A stretch of DNA of 64,000 bases from the NCBI GenBank assembly GCA_041879295.1, contig CP047152.1, positions 2,919,501 through 2,983,500 on the forward strand, given 5' to 3'. Below, piece after piece: positions 8,878 to 18,837 of this stretch. This DNA comes from Pseudomonas putida (GTDB lineage Bacteria > Pseudomonadota > Gammaproteobacteria > Pseudomonadales > Pseudomonadaceae). The notes below the pieces were generated by a model. The model saw only the letters and a list, made by a program, of their open reading frames with translations. It was not told the DNA's origin and made no database searches. The stretch's first letter is position 1; each line of letters opens with the position of its first letter. A program made the translations under genes and the position numbers.

Positions 8878-9018
8878 GGGGTTTCTCCTGTCCTGATGAG
8901 CGGCATGCTGACAGGTGGCTGCCCAGGTGGCCTCGGTCAAATGCACAAAACGCCGGCCGGGTTGTTTGGGCAGATGCCTTTTTGCCTGTTCTGGCCCAAT
9001 CGCCGGCAAGTGAATACT

Positions 9019-10116
9019 TCAGTCAGCTGGCAACAGCTGCAACCCCAGATACAAGCTAAGCATCCCTTCCAGGCGCAGCGGGTCGACGTCACCCAGCTCG
9101 GCTATTCGCTCCAGTCGATAGCGCAGGCTGTTGCGGTGGATGCCCAGGGCATCGGCACAGGACTGGCTTTGGCCGTCATGTGCACACCAGGCGCGCAGGG
9201 TGGTGAGTAACTGGCCACTGCTGTCCTTGGCGCGGATGCGCTGCAACGGCTCCAGCAGCTCGTCCAGCGCATCGTCGTTACGGTGGCGCCACAGCAGCGC
9301 CGGCAGCCGGTAGCGCTGCAGGCTGAGCAATCGTTCGCGGGGCAATACTTCGCGGCCATAGGCCAGCAAGTCACGCACCCGGCGGTAACCACGGCGTAAC
9401 TGCTCCAGGCTCTGCGCTTCACTGCCCAGGGCCAGTCGCTCAATGTCCCAGCCGTGGCGTTGCAGGCGTTCCAGCAGGCGCAGTTCATCCAGTGCCACGC
9501 CTGCCGGGCGGCACCACAGCAACGACTGGCGGGCCGGGCTGACGCACCAGCTATCCGGATAACGGCTCATCAACCATGCGGCCAGCGCCTCGGCAGGAGG
9601 CCCCGAAGTAATCTCGAACAGGCACGGTATCCGCGCCAGCTGAGGTTTCAAGCCCAACTGACGGGCTTCGTCCAGCAAGCGCGGGGCGTTACCGCTGCCG
9701 CCGAGCAATAGCGCCAGCAGGTCGTCACAGCGCTGCCTTCGCCATTGCTGGTCAGCCTGTAAATTGCGTTGGGCCAGCAGCATTTCGGCGGTCATGCGCA
9801 CCAGCTCGCCATAGGTGCGCACCTGCTGCGGGTCGCCGGTCAGGCCCAACACGCCCATCAGCCGCCCATCGAGCATCAATGGCAGGTTCACACCGGGCTG
9901 CACGCCCTTCAGGCACTTGGCCGCGTCGGTATCCAGCTCGACGATCCGGCCATTGGCCAAGACCAGCTGCGCCCCCTCGTGACGGGTGTTGATGCGCTCA
10001 GGCTCACCACTGCCCAGGATCAACCCTTGACTGTCCATGACATTGACGTTGCAAGGCAAGATGGCCATTGCCCGGTCAACGATATCCTGCGCCAGGTCAT
10101 GGTCGAGTTCGAACAT
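9019..10116 (-). CDS. cdaR: CdaR-type sugar diacid regulator
   Basis: A 365-residue regulator. The N-terminus, MFELDHDLAQDIVDRAM, opens the sugar-diacid recognition domain (Diacid_rec); a GGDEF-like middle segment and a PucR-type helix-turn-helix close to the C-terminus follow (DALGIHRNSLRYRLERIAEL). The start at 10116 has AAGGA upstream. CdaR proteins sense galactarate, glucarate or glycerate and activate their own gene and the catabolic genes. It lies between the glycerate kinase gene (same strand, downstream) and the divergent MFS gene, so both are likely targets. Confidence 0.93.
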   Translation of the reverse strand: MFELDHDLAQDIVDRAMAILPCNVNVMDSQGLILGSGEPERINTRHEGAQLVLANGRIVELDTDAAKCLKGVQPGVNLPLMLDGRLMGVLGLTGDPQQVRTYGELVRMTAEMLLAQRNLQADQQWRRQRCDDLLALLLGGSGNAPRLLDEARQLGLKPQLARIPCLFEITSGPPAEALAAWLMSRYPDSWCVSPARQSLLWCRPAGVALDELRLLERLQRHGWDIERLALGSEAQSLEQLRRGYRRVRDLLAYGREVLPRERLLSLQRYRLPALLWRHRNDDALDELLEPLQRIRAKDSSGQLLTTLRAWCAHDGQSQSCADALGIHRNSLRYRLERIAELGDVDPLRLEGMLSLYLGLQLLPAD

Positions 10117-10279
10117 TGCGGGGTCCTTTAGGTGTTTGGCTTTTGGGCTCGGGCACAGCAGCCTGGGCCAAGCGCTGTGCAAAAGCACAAAGACAGGCTA
10201 GCCGCAGTCCCCGAGACTCGTCAGGGCGAGCGCCGGAACAGGCGACGCGGCGAAAACCATAACAACAGAGAACCCGATC

Positions 10280-11608
10280 ATGGCACACAGCCCCGCCCCT
10301 GACCAAGGCACGGACACCACCCGCAACGCGCTGTACCGGCGCATCACCTTGCGGCTGATTCCGTTCATTTTCATCTGCTACCTGTTCAACTACCTGGACC
10401 GCGTCAACGTCGGCTTTGCCAAGCTGCAGATGCTCGACGCCCTTAAATTCAGCGAAACGGTGTACGGCCTTGGCGCCGGCATCTTCTTCATCGGCTATGT
10501 ACTGTGTGGCCTGCCAAGCAACCTGGCCCTCAATCGCTTCGGCCCACGGCGCTGGATCGCGCTAATGATGATCGCCTGGGGCAGCCTGTCCACCTGCCTG
10601 CTGTTCGTCACCACCCCTACCGAGTTCTACACCCTGCGCCTGCTCACCGGCGCTGCCGAAGCCGGCTTCTTCCCGGGTGTGGTGCTGTACCTCTCGCGCT
10701 GGTTCCCGGCGGCCCGGCGCGGCCGCATCATGGCCCTTTTCATGTCGGCGATCCCGGTATCGGGCCTGCTTGGCGGGCCGTTCTCCGGCTGGATCCTCGA
10801 ACATTTCGCCGCCGGCCAGCACGGCCTGGCCGGCTGGCAGTGGATGTTCCTGATCCAGGGCCTGCCGACCGTGGCCTTGGGCGTACTGGCGGTGTTCCTG
10901 CTCAGTGACGGCTACCAGAAAGCCGCCTGGCTGAGCCCGGCTGAACGTCAGCTGATCGCTGCCGACCTGCAGGCCGATGCTGCAAGCAAACCGAGCACCA
11001 CCAGCGACAGCGTGCTGGCCGTGTTGACCAACCCGCTGATCTGGACCTTCGGCTTTGTCTACTTCTGCATCCAGAGCGGCGTATACGCGATCAACTTCTG
11101 GCTACCCTCGATCATCAAGAGCATGGGCTTCGACAACCCGCTGCTGATCGGCTGGCTCAGCGCCATCCCGTACCTGCTGGCAGGTGTGTTCATGATTCTT
11201 TGCGGGCGCTCGGCCGACCTGCGCAACGAGCGCCGCTGGCACCTGGTGGTGCCAATGCTGATGGGCGCCGTCGGCCTGCTGATTGCGGTGAACTTCGCCG
11301 GCAACCCGAGCATTGCCATTCTTGGCTTGTCGATCGCCACCATGGGCGCGCTTACCGGTTTGCCGATGTTCTGGCCAATGCCGACTGCGCTGCTCAGTGC
11401 CGGAGCCGCCGTGGCAGGTCTGGCGATCATCAACTCGGTAGGCCAGATGGCGGGGTTTCTCAGCCCGTACCTGGTCGGGTTCATCAAGGACCAGACCGGT
11501 TCAACCGATGCCGCACTGTATTCGCTCGCGGCGTTGATCGTATTGGGTAGCCTGGTGGCCTTGCGTGTAACGCGAGCGGGTTCGCTGAGTACTGCACGGG
11601 TGAGTTGA
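10280..11608 (+). CDS. MFS transporter, anion:cation symporter type
   Basis: A 442-residue major facilitator of the ACS family (phthalate, tartrate, glucarate/galactarate carriers such as GarP/GudP). It has twelve predicted helices, an N-terminal LIPFIFICYLFNYLDRVNVG characteristic of the family, and the loop RWFPAARRGRIMALFMSAIP. It is divergent from cdaR, with 163 nt between the two starts, and is probably under its control. D-glycerate or a hexarate is the likely substrate, inferred from the kinase and regulator next door. The start is ATG in GATCATGGC. Confidence 0.9.
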   Translation: MAHSPAPDQGTDTTRNALYRRITLRLIPFIFICYLFNYLDRVNVGFAKLQMLDALKFSETVYGLGAGIFFIGYVLCGLPSNLALNRFGPRRWIALMMIAWGSLSTCLLFVTTPTEFYTLRLLTGAAEAGFFPGVVLYLSRWFPAARRGRIMALFMSAIPVSGLLGGPFSGWILEHFAAGQHGLAGWQWMFLIQGLPTVALGVLAVFLLSDGYQKAAWLSPAERQLIAADLQADAASKPSTTSDSVLAVLTNPLIWTFGFVYFCIQSGVYAINFWLPSIIKSMGFDNPLLIGWLSAIPYLLAGVFMILCGRSADLRNERRWHLVVPMLMGAVGLLIAVNFAGNPSIAILGLSIATMGALTGLPMFWPMPTALLSAGAAVAGLAIINSVGQMAGFLSPYLVGFIKDQTGSTDAALYSLAALIVLGSLVALRVTRAGSLSTARVS

Positions 11609-11615
11609 GGCATTC

Positions 11616-11668
11616 GCAGGCTTGCCCACGCCCACAAGTTTCAAGCCTGTGGGCGCGGGCAAGCCTGC
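11616..11668. repeat. REP-like inverted repeat downstream of the MFS gene
   Basis: Two 21-nt arms, starting GCAGGCTTGCCC and ending GGGCAAGCCTGC, pair with one mismatch around an 11-nt loop. It lies 7 nt after the MFS stop codon and may protect or terminate that transcript. Confidence 0.7.
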
Positions 11669-11783
11669 AATGAGGCCCACCCAAGCCGCACCAAATCCAC
11701 ACCCGCCACCGATCGTCAGCTCAACGCATCCCCTTCCCGCCCCAGGCGTCAAATGGTTCCAAAGGCCCCTTTGGAGAAGCCCC

Positions 11784-13304
11784 ATGACCCAGTACGCCGT
11801 GGCCCGCTTGGCCCAGCTCGACGAGCACCGCCCCCTGCGCGTCCAGGCCGGCAACGAAGAACTCATCCTCATCCGCCAGGGCGATCAGGTACACGCCTAC
11901 CAGGGCAACTGCCCCCACGCAGGCGCCCCCCTTGATGAAGGCGTGGTTTGCGGGGGTTTGCTGGTCTGCCCTTGGCACAAAGCTGCGTTCGCCGTTGACG
12001 ATGGCGTGGTTTGTGAGCCGCCTGCACTCGCCGACCTGCGCCGCTACAAGGCGTGGATCAAGGGCGATGAAGTCTGGGTCGATGACCAGCCCCTGCCGGC
12101 AAGCGAACCGCCCAGGCACAGCGATGCCCGCTGTTTCGTGGTGGTCGGCGCCGGTGCCGCCGGCAGCGCCGCCGTCGCCACCCTGCTGGCTCATGGCTTC
12201 GCGGGCAGGCTGGTATGGATCGATCAGGAGCGCCAGCCGGCCTACGATCGCACAGCACTGAGCAAATTCGTGATTGCCGGGCAGATGCCGCCCGATGAGG
12301 TCCCCGCGCTGCTCGAAGCCGACGCCCTGCGCAAGGGCCAACTGCAGCGCAAGCACGGCAAGGTGCGCACCTTGAACAGCCAGAAGCGCCAGGTCACCCT
12401 CGCCGATGGTCAGCAGATCGATTACGACGCCTGCCTGCTGGCAACCGGCGGTCAAGCACTGCGCCCAGACATTCCCGGTGCCGACCTGCCCGGGGTGTTC
12501 ACCCTCCGCTCACTGGAAGATGCTGCACAGTTGCTCGACGCAGCCGAGCCTGGCCAACCGGTGGTCATCGTCGGTGACGGCTTCATCGGCCTGGAGGCAG
12601 CCTCGGCATTGCGCAAGTATGGCGTGCAGGTGCACGTGGTCTCGCGCCACGAAGTCCCTCTGGCTCGACAGTTGGGCGAGCGTATTGGGCGCTGCATTCG
12701 CGCGCTGCATGAACGAAAAGGCATCACCTTCCACGGCCCCACCGAGGTCGAGCGGATCGAAGGCCTGGACAAGGTCGAAGTGGTGCAACTGGCCAATGGT
12801 GAACGGCTGCAGACCCCCTTGGTGCTGTTCGGCACCGGGGTAAAACCCGCCACCGCTTTCCTTCAAGGGGTGCCGCTTGGCGAAGACAAATCGGTGAGGG
12901 TCGACGCCGAAATGCGCGCAGCTGACGGTTTGTGGGCCGCAGGTGACATTGCCACCTTCCCGCTCACGGGGCGCCCGGTGCGCATCGAGCACTGGCGCCT
13001 GGCTCAGCAACACGGGGTTATCGCCGCCGCCAACATGCTTGGCGAACAACGCCGTTATGCCGATGTACCGTTTTTCTGGACCTACCAGCATGGCCGTACC
13101 TATGAAGTGCTAGGCCATGCCAGGGACTGGAACCGGATCGAATTCGTCGGTGAGCCGGAAAACGGCGATTTTGTTGCCCTGCAGTGTGTGGATGAACGCG
13201 TCGAGGCCGTTATCGCCAAGGGTTACTCCGATGCCATGGCGACGCTGTCGCAACGCCTGAAGCGCCCATTGAGCCTGCAGGAAGCTTTGGCGCTCATTGG
13301 CTAA
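11784..13304 (+). CDS. Rieske-FAD/NAD(P) oxidoreductase fusion (AIF-like)
   Basis: A 506-residue cytoplasmic flavoprotein. Residues 1-105 form a Rieske [2Fe-2S] domain with the ligand motifs CPHAGAPL and CPWHKAAF. Residues 115-500 form a pyridine nucleotide-disulfide type reductase with FAD motif GAGAAGSAA, NAD(P) motif GDGFIGLEAA and the FAD-contacting WAAGDIATF. This is the architecture of Rieske-containing apoptosis-inducing-factor-like reductases and of some ferredoxin reductases for ring hydroxylases. The start at 11784 has TTGGAGAAG upstream. It stands alone between an MFS gene and an aldo/keto reductase gene, with no oxygenase beside it, so the electron acceptor is unknown. Confidence 0.9.
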   Translation: MTQYAVARLAQLDEHRPLRVQAGNEELILIRQGDQVHAYQGNCPHAGAPLDEGVVCGGLLVCPWHKAAFAVDDGVVCEPPALADLRRYKAWIKGDEVWVDDQPLPASEPPRHSDARCFVVVGAGAAGSAAVATLLAHGFAGRLVWIDQERQPAYDRTALSKFVIAGQMPPDEVPALLEADALRKGQLQRKHGKVRTLNSQKRQVTLADGQQIDYDACLLATGGQALRPDIPGADLPGVFTLRSLEDAAQLLDAAEPGQPVVIVGDGFIGLEAASALRKYGVQVHVVSRHEVPLARQLGERIGRCIRALHERKGITFHGPTEVERIEGLDKVEVVQLANGERLQTPLVLFGTGVKPATAFLQGVPLGEDKSVRVDAEMRAADGLWAAGDIATFPLTGRPVRIEHWRLAQQHGVIAAANMLGEQRRYADVPFFWTYQHGRTYEVLGHARDWNRIEFVGEPENGDFVALQCVDERVEAVIAKGYSDAMATLSQRLKRPLSLQEALALIG

Positions 13305-13376
13305 GGGGTGCCTTTCAATGCATCCAGGTTGTGTGTAAAACAGGCAGGTCAGCTGACTGCATAAGGACCCACGCGC

Positions 13377-14387
13377 ATGATCTACCGCCCCCTCGGCCAC
13401 AGTGGCCTGCAGGTTTCCGCCCTTACCCTGGGCAGCATGATGTTCGGCGAGCAGACCCGTACCGAGGATGCCCTGCGCATCATCGACAAGGCCTGGGACC
13501 AAGGCATCAACTTCATCGACACCGCCGACGTTTACAACGCCGGGCGCTCGGAAGAAATCGTCGGTGAAGCCGTGGCGCGCCATCGCCATGACTGGGTCAT
13601 CGCCAGCAAGGTCGGCTTCGGCCCGGCCGACGGCCTGCCCAACCGCAGCGGGTTGTCGCGCAAGCACATCTTCAATGCCGTGGATGCCACACTGACCCGC
13701 ATGGGCATGGACTATCTGGACATCTATTACCTGCACCGCGAAGACCACAAGGTACCGCTGGAGGAGACCGTGCAGGCCATTGGCGACTTGTTGCGCCAGG
13801 GCAAGATCCGCTACTGGGGGGTGTCCAATTTCCGTGGTTGGCGCATTGCCGAGGTCTGCCATGTTGCCGAGCGCCTTGGTGTGCCCAGGCCGGTAGTCAG
13901 CCAGCCGCTGTACAACATCGTCAACCGCCAGGCCGAGCCCGAACAGCTCACGGCCGCCGCCGCCCATGGTCTGGGCGTCGTACCCTTCAGCCCGCTGGCC
14001 CGGGGCGTGCTCAGCGGCAAGTATGCGCCGGGCGCGGTGCCGGACGCCGGCAGCCGCGCAGGGCGGCAGGACAAACGCATCATGGAAGTGGAGTGGCGCC
14101 AGGAGTCGCTGACCATTGCCCGGCAGATTCAGACGTACGCAGAGGCCAAGGGGGTGGGTATTGTCGAATTCGCCATTGCCTGGGTGTTGAATAACCAATG
14201 GGTCAGTTCGGCGATTGTCGGGCCGCGGACCGAGGAACAGTGGGATACCTATGGCGGCGCATTGGCGGTGAAGATTACCGCGGAGGATGAGGCGTTCATC
14301 GATTCGTTGGTGACGCCAGGGCATGCGTCCACGCCGGGCTTCAATGACGTGGCGCATTATGTGAGTGGGCGGCTGGCGCGCAGCTGA
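13377..14387 (+). CDS. Aldo/keto reductase
   Basis: A 336-residue NADP(H)-dependent aldo/keto reductase of the YajO/Tas-like branch. It has the family tetrad Asp-Tyr-Lys-His: [11 protein letters not shown] carries Asp and Tyr, IASKVG the Lys, and [10 protein letters not shown] the His. GVSNFRGW and [12 protein letters not shown] are further AKR signatures. It reduces aldehydes or ketones; the substrate is not predictable. The ATG has ATAAGGACC upstream. It is probably a single gene, 72 nt behind the Rieske reductase. Confidence 0.93.
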   Translation: MIYRPLGHSGLQVSALTLGSMMFGEQTRTEDALRIIDKAWDQGINFIDTADVYNAGRSEEIVGEAVARHRHDWVIASKVGFGPADGLPNRSGLSRKHIFNAVDATLTRMGMDYLDIYYLHREDHKVPLEETVQAIGDLLRQGKIRYWGVSNFRGWRIAEVCHVAERLGVPRPVVSQPLYNIVNRQAEPEQLTAAAAHGLGVVPFSPLARGVLSGKYAPGAVPDAGSRAGRQDKRIMEVEWRQESLTIARQIQTYAEAKGVGIVEFAIAWVLNNQWVSSAIVGPRTEEQWDTYGGALAVKITAEDEAFIDSLVTPGHASTPGFNDVAHYVSGRLARS

Positions 14388-14394
14388 CGCATTG

Positions 14395-14416
14395 GGGAGC
14401 CCTGAGCCGGGCTCCC
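14395..14416. terminator. Hairpin after the aldo/keto reductase gene
   Basis: A perfect 8-bp stem, GGGAGCCC / GGGCTCCC, with a 6-nt loop begins 7 nt after the stop codon. Only a C/T-rich tract follows, so termination may be weak. Confidence 0.5.
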
Positions 14417-14482
14417 GGTCCCCCCTTTCCCCAATCACCTCGGTATCGTGCGCACCATTGGTTTTCCACCTCTGGAGCTGCA

Positions 14483-15580
14483 ATGAAACTCTTGCAACCG
14501 CTGCAAATCGGCCCCCTCACCCTGCCCAACCGTGTATTCATGGCCCCCCTCACCCGCCTGCGCAGCCTGGAGCCGGGTGATGTACCCACCGCGCTGATGG
14601 CCGAGTACTACCGTCAGCGCGCCAGTGCTGGCCTGATTATCACTGAAGCCACGCAAATCTCCTTCCAGGCCAAGGGCTATTCTGGCTCGCCCGGCATTCA
14701 CAGCGCCGAACAGATCGCTGCCTGGAAGCACATCAACCAAGGCATCCATGCCGATGGCGGCCACAGCGCCGTGCAGGTGTGGCACACCGGGCGGGTGTCG
14801 CATACCTCGCTGCAACCTGGCGGCGAGGCCCCCGTGGCCCCTTCGGCGCTGCCGGCGGACGCACGCACCACCCTGCGTGATGCGCAAGGCAACCTGACGC
14901 GCGTGGAAACCTCCGCACCCCGGGCACTCAGCGAAGCGGAGATCGCTGGCATCGTCGCCGACTTTGGCCAGGCCGCGATCAACGCCTGTGAAGCCGGCTT
15001 CGACTTCATCGAGTTGCACGCCGCCCACGGTTACCTGCTGCACCAGTTCCTCACCCCCAGTGCCAACCAGCGCGAAGACCGCTACGGCGGCAGCGTTGAA
15101 AACCGTGCGCGCATTGTGCTGGAGGCGGTGGACGCGGCCATTGCCAACTGGAGCGCCGACCGGGTCGGTATTCGTGTGTTCCCGTTGGGTGGTTTCAATG
15201 GTGTGGACAATGGCGAAGACCAGGAGGCCGCCGGCCTGTACCTGATCCGCGAACTGGCCAAGCGCAACCTCGCCTACCTGCACCTGTCCGAGCCGGACTG
15301 GGCCGGCGGCAAGCCACTGCGTGACGAGTTCCGCCAGGCCATTCGCGCCGCCTACCCCGGGGTGATCATTGCGGCCGGTGCCTATACCGCCGAGAAAGGC
15401 GAAGACCTCATCGGGCGGGGTTTGATCGATGCCGTGGCGTTCGGGCGCGCCTACATTGCCAACCCCGACCTGGTGGAGCGTCTGCGGCTGCAAGCGCCGT
15501 TGAATGAGCACCGGGCGAAGTTCGATTATGCCAATGGGCCTGAAGGGTATACGGATTATCCGTTCCTGAAGCAGGCTTGA
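14483..15580 (+). CDS. Old yellow enzyme family NADH:flavin oxidoreductase
   Basis: A 365-residue FMN-dependent ene-reductase of the NemA/XenB branch. It starts with the typical [21 protein letters not shown], here cut to its first part [17 protein letters not shown]. The catalytic/ligand region [15 protein letters not shown] and the phosphate-binding [10 protein letters not shown] are present, as is the late [15 protein letters not shown]. It reduces activated alkenes, nitro compounds or nitrate esters with NAD(P)H. The ATG is preceded by CTGGAGCTGCA. A strong terminator follows. The physiological substrate is unknown. Confidence 0.94.
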   Translation: MKLLQPLQIGPLTLPNRVFMAPLTRLRSLEPGDVPTALMAEYYRQRASAGLIITEATQISFQAKGYSGSPGIHSAEQIAAWKHINQGIHADGGHSAVQVWHTGRVSHTSLQPGGEAPVAPSALPADARTTLRDAQGNLTRVETSAPRALSEAEIAGIVADFGQAAINACEAGFDFIELHAAHGYLLHQFLTPSANQREDRYGGSVENRARIVLEAVDAAIANWSADRVGIRVFPLGGFNGVDNGEDQEAAGLYLIRELAKRNLAYLHLSEPDWAGGKPLRDEFRQAIRAAYPGVIIAAGAYTAEKGEDLIGRGLIDAVAFGRAYIANPDLVERLRLQAPLNEHRAKFDYANGPEGYTDYPFLKQA

Positions 15581-15583
15581 TGC

Positions 15584-15618
15584 AAAAACGGGCGCTCTTG
15601 CGGGCGCCCGTTTTTTTT
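15584..15618. terminator. Strong bidirectional rho-independent terminator
   Basis: AAAAACGGGCGC pairs with GCGCCCGTTTTT around a short loop and is followed by eight T residues in the plus direction and five in the minus direction. It separates the convergent old-yellow-enzyme and luciferase-like genes. Confidence 0.92.
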
Positions 15619-15622
15619 CGTG

Positions 15623-16603
15623 TCAGCCCAGTTCAGCCAACGCCTGCGCTGCATAGGCATGTGACCGCTGCCGCGCCAGCGGGTCATGGATGCGGCAGTC
15701 GATCATCAGCTCGTCCGCCCCGGTCTGCTCAATCAGCGAGCGCAGCCCTTCCCTCACCCGTTCAGGCCCTCCGGCTACGGTGCAGGCCATCACCTGCTCG
15801 AGCACGGCGCGCTCGTGGTCCGGCAAGCGTTCGATGTAACCCTCTTGCGGCTTGGGCAGCAAGCCAAAGCGCCCGACATGCAGGTCCAGCATCCACTTGC
15901 GGTGGGAGCTGGCCAGGTAGTCCGCCTCAGCATCGCTGACAGCGGCGAACAGGTTCATGCCAACCATCACATACGGTTTGGCCAGTTGCGCGGAAGGCTG
16001 GAAGTTGGCGCGGTAATGGGCAATGGCCTGCAGCAGGTAACGCGGGGCAAAGTGCGAGGCGAAGGCATAAGGCAGGCCCAGCTTCGCCGCCAGGTCAGCA
16101 CCGAACAGGCTGGAACCGAGGATCCACACCGGCACATCGTGCGCACCCGGTACGCCGCGCACCCGGCGTTTGCCGTTGTCCGCCAGGTAATCACGCAGCT
16201 CGGCAATGTCCTGGCTGAAATCTCGCTCTGGCGCGGCGCCGCGCAATGCACGCACGGTCGGCCCGGACGTGCCTGGCGCACGGCCCAGGCCCAGGTCGAT
16301 ACGGCCCGGGTGCAATGTATCGAGGGTGCCAAACTGTTCGGCCACCACCAACGGCGCATGGTTGGGCAGCATGATGCCGCCAGCCCCAACACGAATGTGT
16401 CGGGTGGCATTGGCGATTTCGTTGATCACCAGCGAAGTGGCAGCCGAGCCAATGCCCGGCATGTCATGGTGCTCGGCGATCCAGTAGCGGCTGTAGTGCT
16501 GTTGCTCGACATGCCGCGCCAGCTGGCGGGATTCTTCGATCGCATCGGCGAAGGTCTTGCCTTCGCCGATCATGACCAGATCCAGTACGGACAGTGCAGT
16601 CAT
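15623..16603 (-). CDS. Luciferase-like flavin-dependent monooxygenase
   Basis: A 326-residue LLM-class oxidoreductase of the MsnO8-like group, using reduced flavin and oxygen. It begins [18 protein letters not shown] and contains [38 protein letters not shown] and LGRAPGTSG, all typical. The start at 16603 has CTGGAGACC in front. An in-frame extension upstream has no ribosome site and overlaps the LysR 3' end region. It lies 100 nt downstream of a LysR gene on the same strand, and read-through between them is possible. The substrate is unknown. Confidence 0.92.
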   Translation of the reverse strand: MTALSVLDLVMIGEGKTFADAIEESRQLARHVEQQHYSRYWIAEHHDMPGIGSAATSLVINEIANATRHIRVGAGGIMLPNHAPLVVAEQFGTLDTLHPGRIDLGLGRAPGTSGPTVRALRGAAPERDFSQDIAELRDYLADNGKRRVRGVPGAHDVPVWILGSSLFGADLAAKLGLPYAFASHFAPRYLLQAIAHYRANFQPSAQLAKPYVMVGMNLFAAVSDAEADYLASSHRKWMLDLHVGRFGLLPKPQEGYIERLPDHERAVLEQVMACTVAGGPERVREGLRSLIEQTGADELMIDCRIHDPLARQRSHAYAAQALAELG

Positions 16604-16703
16604 GGGGTCTCCAGAGGGATTATCAATGGCTGCCAGTTTCCATGCTGCGCCGCCAGCGATAAACCCAGTTTCAGGCCCGGCATAGGGGCCTGGCATTCCC
16701 CAA

Positions 16704-17615
16704 TCAGTATTCCCAAGGCACGCCCGGCTCCCAGCTGGCCACCAACAAGTCGATGAAGCCGCGTACCCGAGGGGACAGGTGGCGCTTGCTTGGGTAGACG
16801 ATGCGAATGGGGTCTGCCGGGGGGCGGTAGGCGTGCAGTACCTCCACCAGATTGCCAGCGCGCAGGTCGTCACCGGTGATATAGGTAGGCAGGTGAATCA
16901 GACCGAAACCGGCCCGGGCGCCGTCAAGCATGGCCTCGGAACTGTCGATGTTCAGCCGCCCGGGATCTTCGCACAGGTGCAGCCCCGCTTCTGTGTGAAA
17001 GCGCCAGGGCATGGCCTTCTCGCCCGCCAGGAAGGCAATCTTGTCATGGCCATAGAGGTCGCCGGGCATCTGCGGCACACCGCGCTTCTCCAGATACGCA
17101 GGCGATGCACAGGTCACGAACTGCTGCCAGGCGACGGTGCGCGTCAGCAATTGCGAGTCTTCCTTAGGTGCACCGATGCGCACGGCCACGTCCACGCCCT
17201 CTTCGACCAGATCAACGAAACGGTCGGTGAAGCGGATATCCGCCCGCAGTTCGGGCCATTGCTTGAGGTACTGGTCGAGGATAGGCAATACATGGCGCTG
17301 CCCGAGCGACAGCGGTGCGGTCAGGCGCAGGGTGCCAGTGGGCTTGCCGCGGCGCAGGGCCATGGTGCTTTCGACCTCGTCCAGGTCATCCAGAATCTGC
17401 CGCCAGCGCTCGAACGCCACCAGGCCTTCATCGGTCAGGCTCAGCTTGCGCGTAGTGCGGTTGAGCAGGCGCACCGCCATGCGGGCTTCCAGGCGGGCGA
17501 TGCTCTTGCCCACCGCTGAACGCGTCAGGCCCAGGCTGGCAGCCGCAGCTGTGAAGCTGCCGGCCTTCGCGGCGCTGACGAAAGCGGCGATGTCGCCGAA
17601 GCGGTTGGGTTCCAT
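16704..17615 (-). CDS. LysR-family transcriptional regulator
   Basis: A 303-residue LysR regulator of the large DhcR/PA-like group with an N-terminal [19 protein letters not shown]. The helix-turn-helix spans residues 18-37 ([19 protein letters not shown]), then comes the linker [23 protein letters not shown] precedes the ATG. No divergent partner is adjacent, because the next gene upstream runs in the same direction. The luciferase-like gene downstream is the nearest candidate target. Confidence 0.92.
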   Translation of the reverse strand: MEPNRFGDIAAFVSAAKAGSFTAAAASLGLTRSAVGKSIARLEARMAVRLLNRTTRKLSLTDEGLVAFERWRQILDDLDEVESTMALRRGKPTGTLRLTAPLSLGQRHVLPILDQYLKQWPELRADIRFTDRFVDLVEEGVDVAVRIGAPKEDSQLLTRTVAWQQFVTCASPAYLEKRGVPQMPGDLYGHDKIAFLAGEKAMPWRFHTEAGLHLCEDPGRLNIDSSEAMLDGARAGFGLIHLPTYITGDDLRAGNLVEVLHAYRPPADPIRIVYPSKRHLSPRVRGFIDLLVASWEPGVPWEY

Positions 17616-17683
17616 GGTGTTTTCCTGACGCTGATCGAACCGCCATAGATGGGTGCGATTTCAGGCAATGCAAGGTTCCTGAT

Positions 17684-18763
17684 CTAGTGGGGCTGCCTTG
17701 CAGCTTCCGTCTGCCCGAGGTAGCGATCGGTCCAGTTAGCCAGCGGCAGTGGCGGCTGCTGGTCGACAATGCGTCGCCAGATAAGCATCAGCTCTTGAGC
17801 GTTGAACAGCGAGCCAGGCCCGCTGCCTCGCCACGGCGAAGGTACACCGACCATCCACTGCCCTTGATGATCGCGCTGAGCCATGTTGAAACGGAAGGTG
17901 TAATTCCCCGGGATACCCATGCGCAGGTCGGTGACCACCAGTGCGTCGCCAATCTGGTCATAACGCAGCCAGTCATCGGTGAACCAGCGCAAGCGCTGGT
18001 GCAAAGGGTCATTGTTCAGTGCTTGCGCCAGTTCCAGATTGCGCGACAAGCGTTGCATTTCGGGGGGGTGCTGGTCGAGCACGCTGCTGATGCCTTCGTA
18101 ATAATCACCATCCGGGGTCTTGGCCAACACCCGCCAGACCAGGCTGTTGAATGCCATCGGCACGGCACGCACCTCGCTCACGACGATACCTTGCTGGTCC
18201 AGTGCCGACTGGAAACGCTGCTCGGCAGCCATGCGCCCCGCCAGGCCGAAACCCAGGTAGCAGGTACTGAACACCAGGGCCATGGTCAGCAGGCGGGTAG
18301 CCCTGCGGGTCACGCCCTTCATGAGGGTGAAGACCACCGCAGCCAGCAGCGGCACGGTGTAGACCGGGTCGATAATGAACACCGCCGCCCAGCTTTCAGG
18401 GGTGGTGTGCAAAGGCCAGAACAACTGCGTGCCGTAAACCGTGAAGGCGTCGAGCACCGGATGGGTTACCAATACCAGCCAGAACGCCAAAAAAAGCCTG
18501 GGCAAGGTATACCCCTTTCCGGGCCAGCGCTTGTTGACCAGCCAGGCCAACAGCAAGGCCAGGCCGGTGAGCACGAACAACGAGTGGGAGAAGCCGCGAT
18601 GATAAGTCATCTGCGACACCGGGTCGGCATAGCGAATGATCACATCCAGGTCCGGCAGCGTGCCCAGTGCTGCACCGTACAGCAGCGAGCGTCGGCCCTG
18701 GATGCGCCCGAGCACGGTCCCTTGCAGCGCCGCGCCAAGTACGGCTTGGGTGATGGAGTCCAA
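17684..18763 (-). CDS. Membrane-bound metal-dependent hydrolase (YdjM-like)
   Basis: A 359-residue protein of the LexA-binding, inner membrane-associated hydrolase family (YdjM, DUF457). It begins MDSITQAVLGAALQG from a TTG start preceded by CAGGA. The putative metal motifs are LPDLDVII and YHRGFSHSL, followed by four to five membrane helices and THPVLDAFTVYGTQLFWP. A soluble C-terminal half has no recognised domain. The family function is not firmly known. It sits between a LysR gene and the benF porin gene, with no obvious link to either. Confidence 0.85.
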   Translation of the reverse strand: MDSITQAVLGAALQGTVLGRIQGRRSLLYGAALGTLPDLDVIIRYADPVSQMTYHRGFSHSLFVLTGLALLLAWLVNKRWPGKGYTLPRLFLAFWLVLVTHPVLDAFTVYGTQLFWPLHTTPESWAAVFIIDPVYTVPLLAAVVFTLMKGVTRRATRLLTMALVFSTCYLGFGLAGRMAAEQRFQSALDQQGIVVSEVRAVPMAFNSLVWRVLAKTPDGDYYEGISSVLDQHPPEMQRLSRNLELAQALNNDPLHQRLRWFTDDWLRYDQIGDALVVTDLRMGIPGNYTFRFNMAQRDHQGQWMVGVPSPWRGSGPGSLFNAQELMLIWRRIVDQQPPLPLANWTDRYLGQTEAARQPH

Positions 18764-18837
18764 GGTGGGGATTCCTGAAAGAGTCGTTTCCGCACGCTAC
18801 CCCCATACACCCCTGATGCGCAATTCTCCTGAATGGC

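Noticed and set aside
7666..9210. 514-codon plus-strand frame over the glycerate kinase gene
   Set aside because: It lies opposite a full-length, motif-complete glycerate kinase and has Gln/His/Ala-rich shadow composition.
13110..14483. 457-codon minus-strand frame over the aldo/keto reductase gene
   Set aside because: It is opposite a motif-complete reductase, with no start signal.
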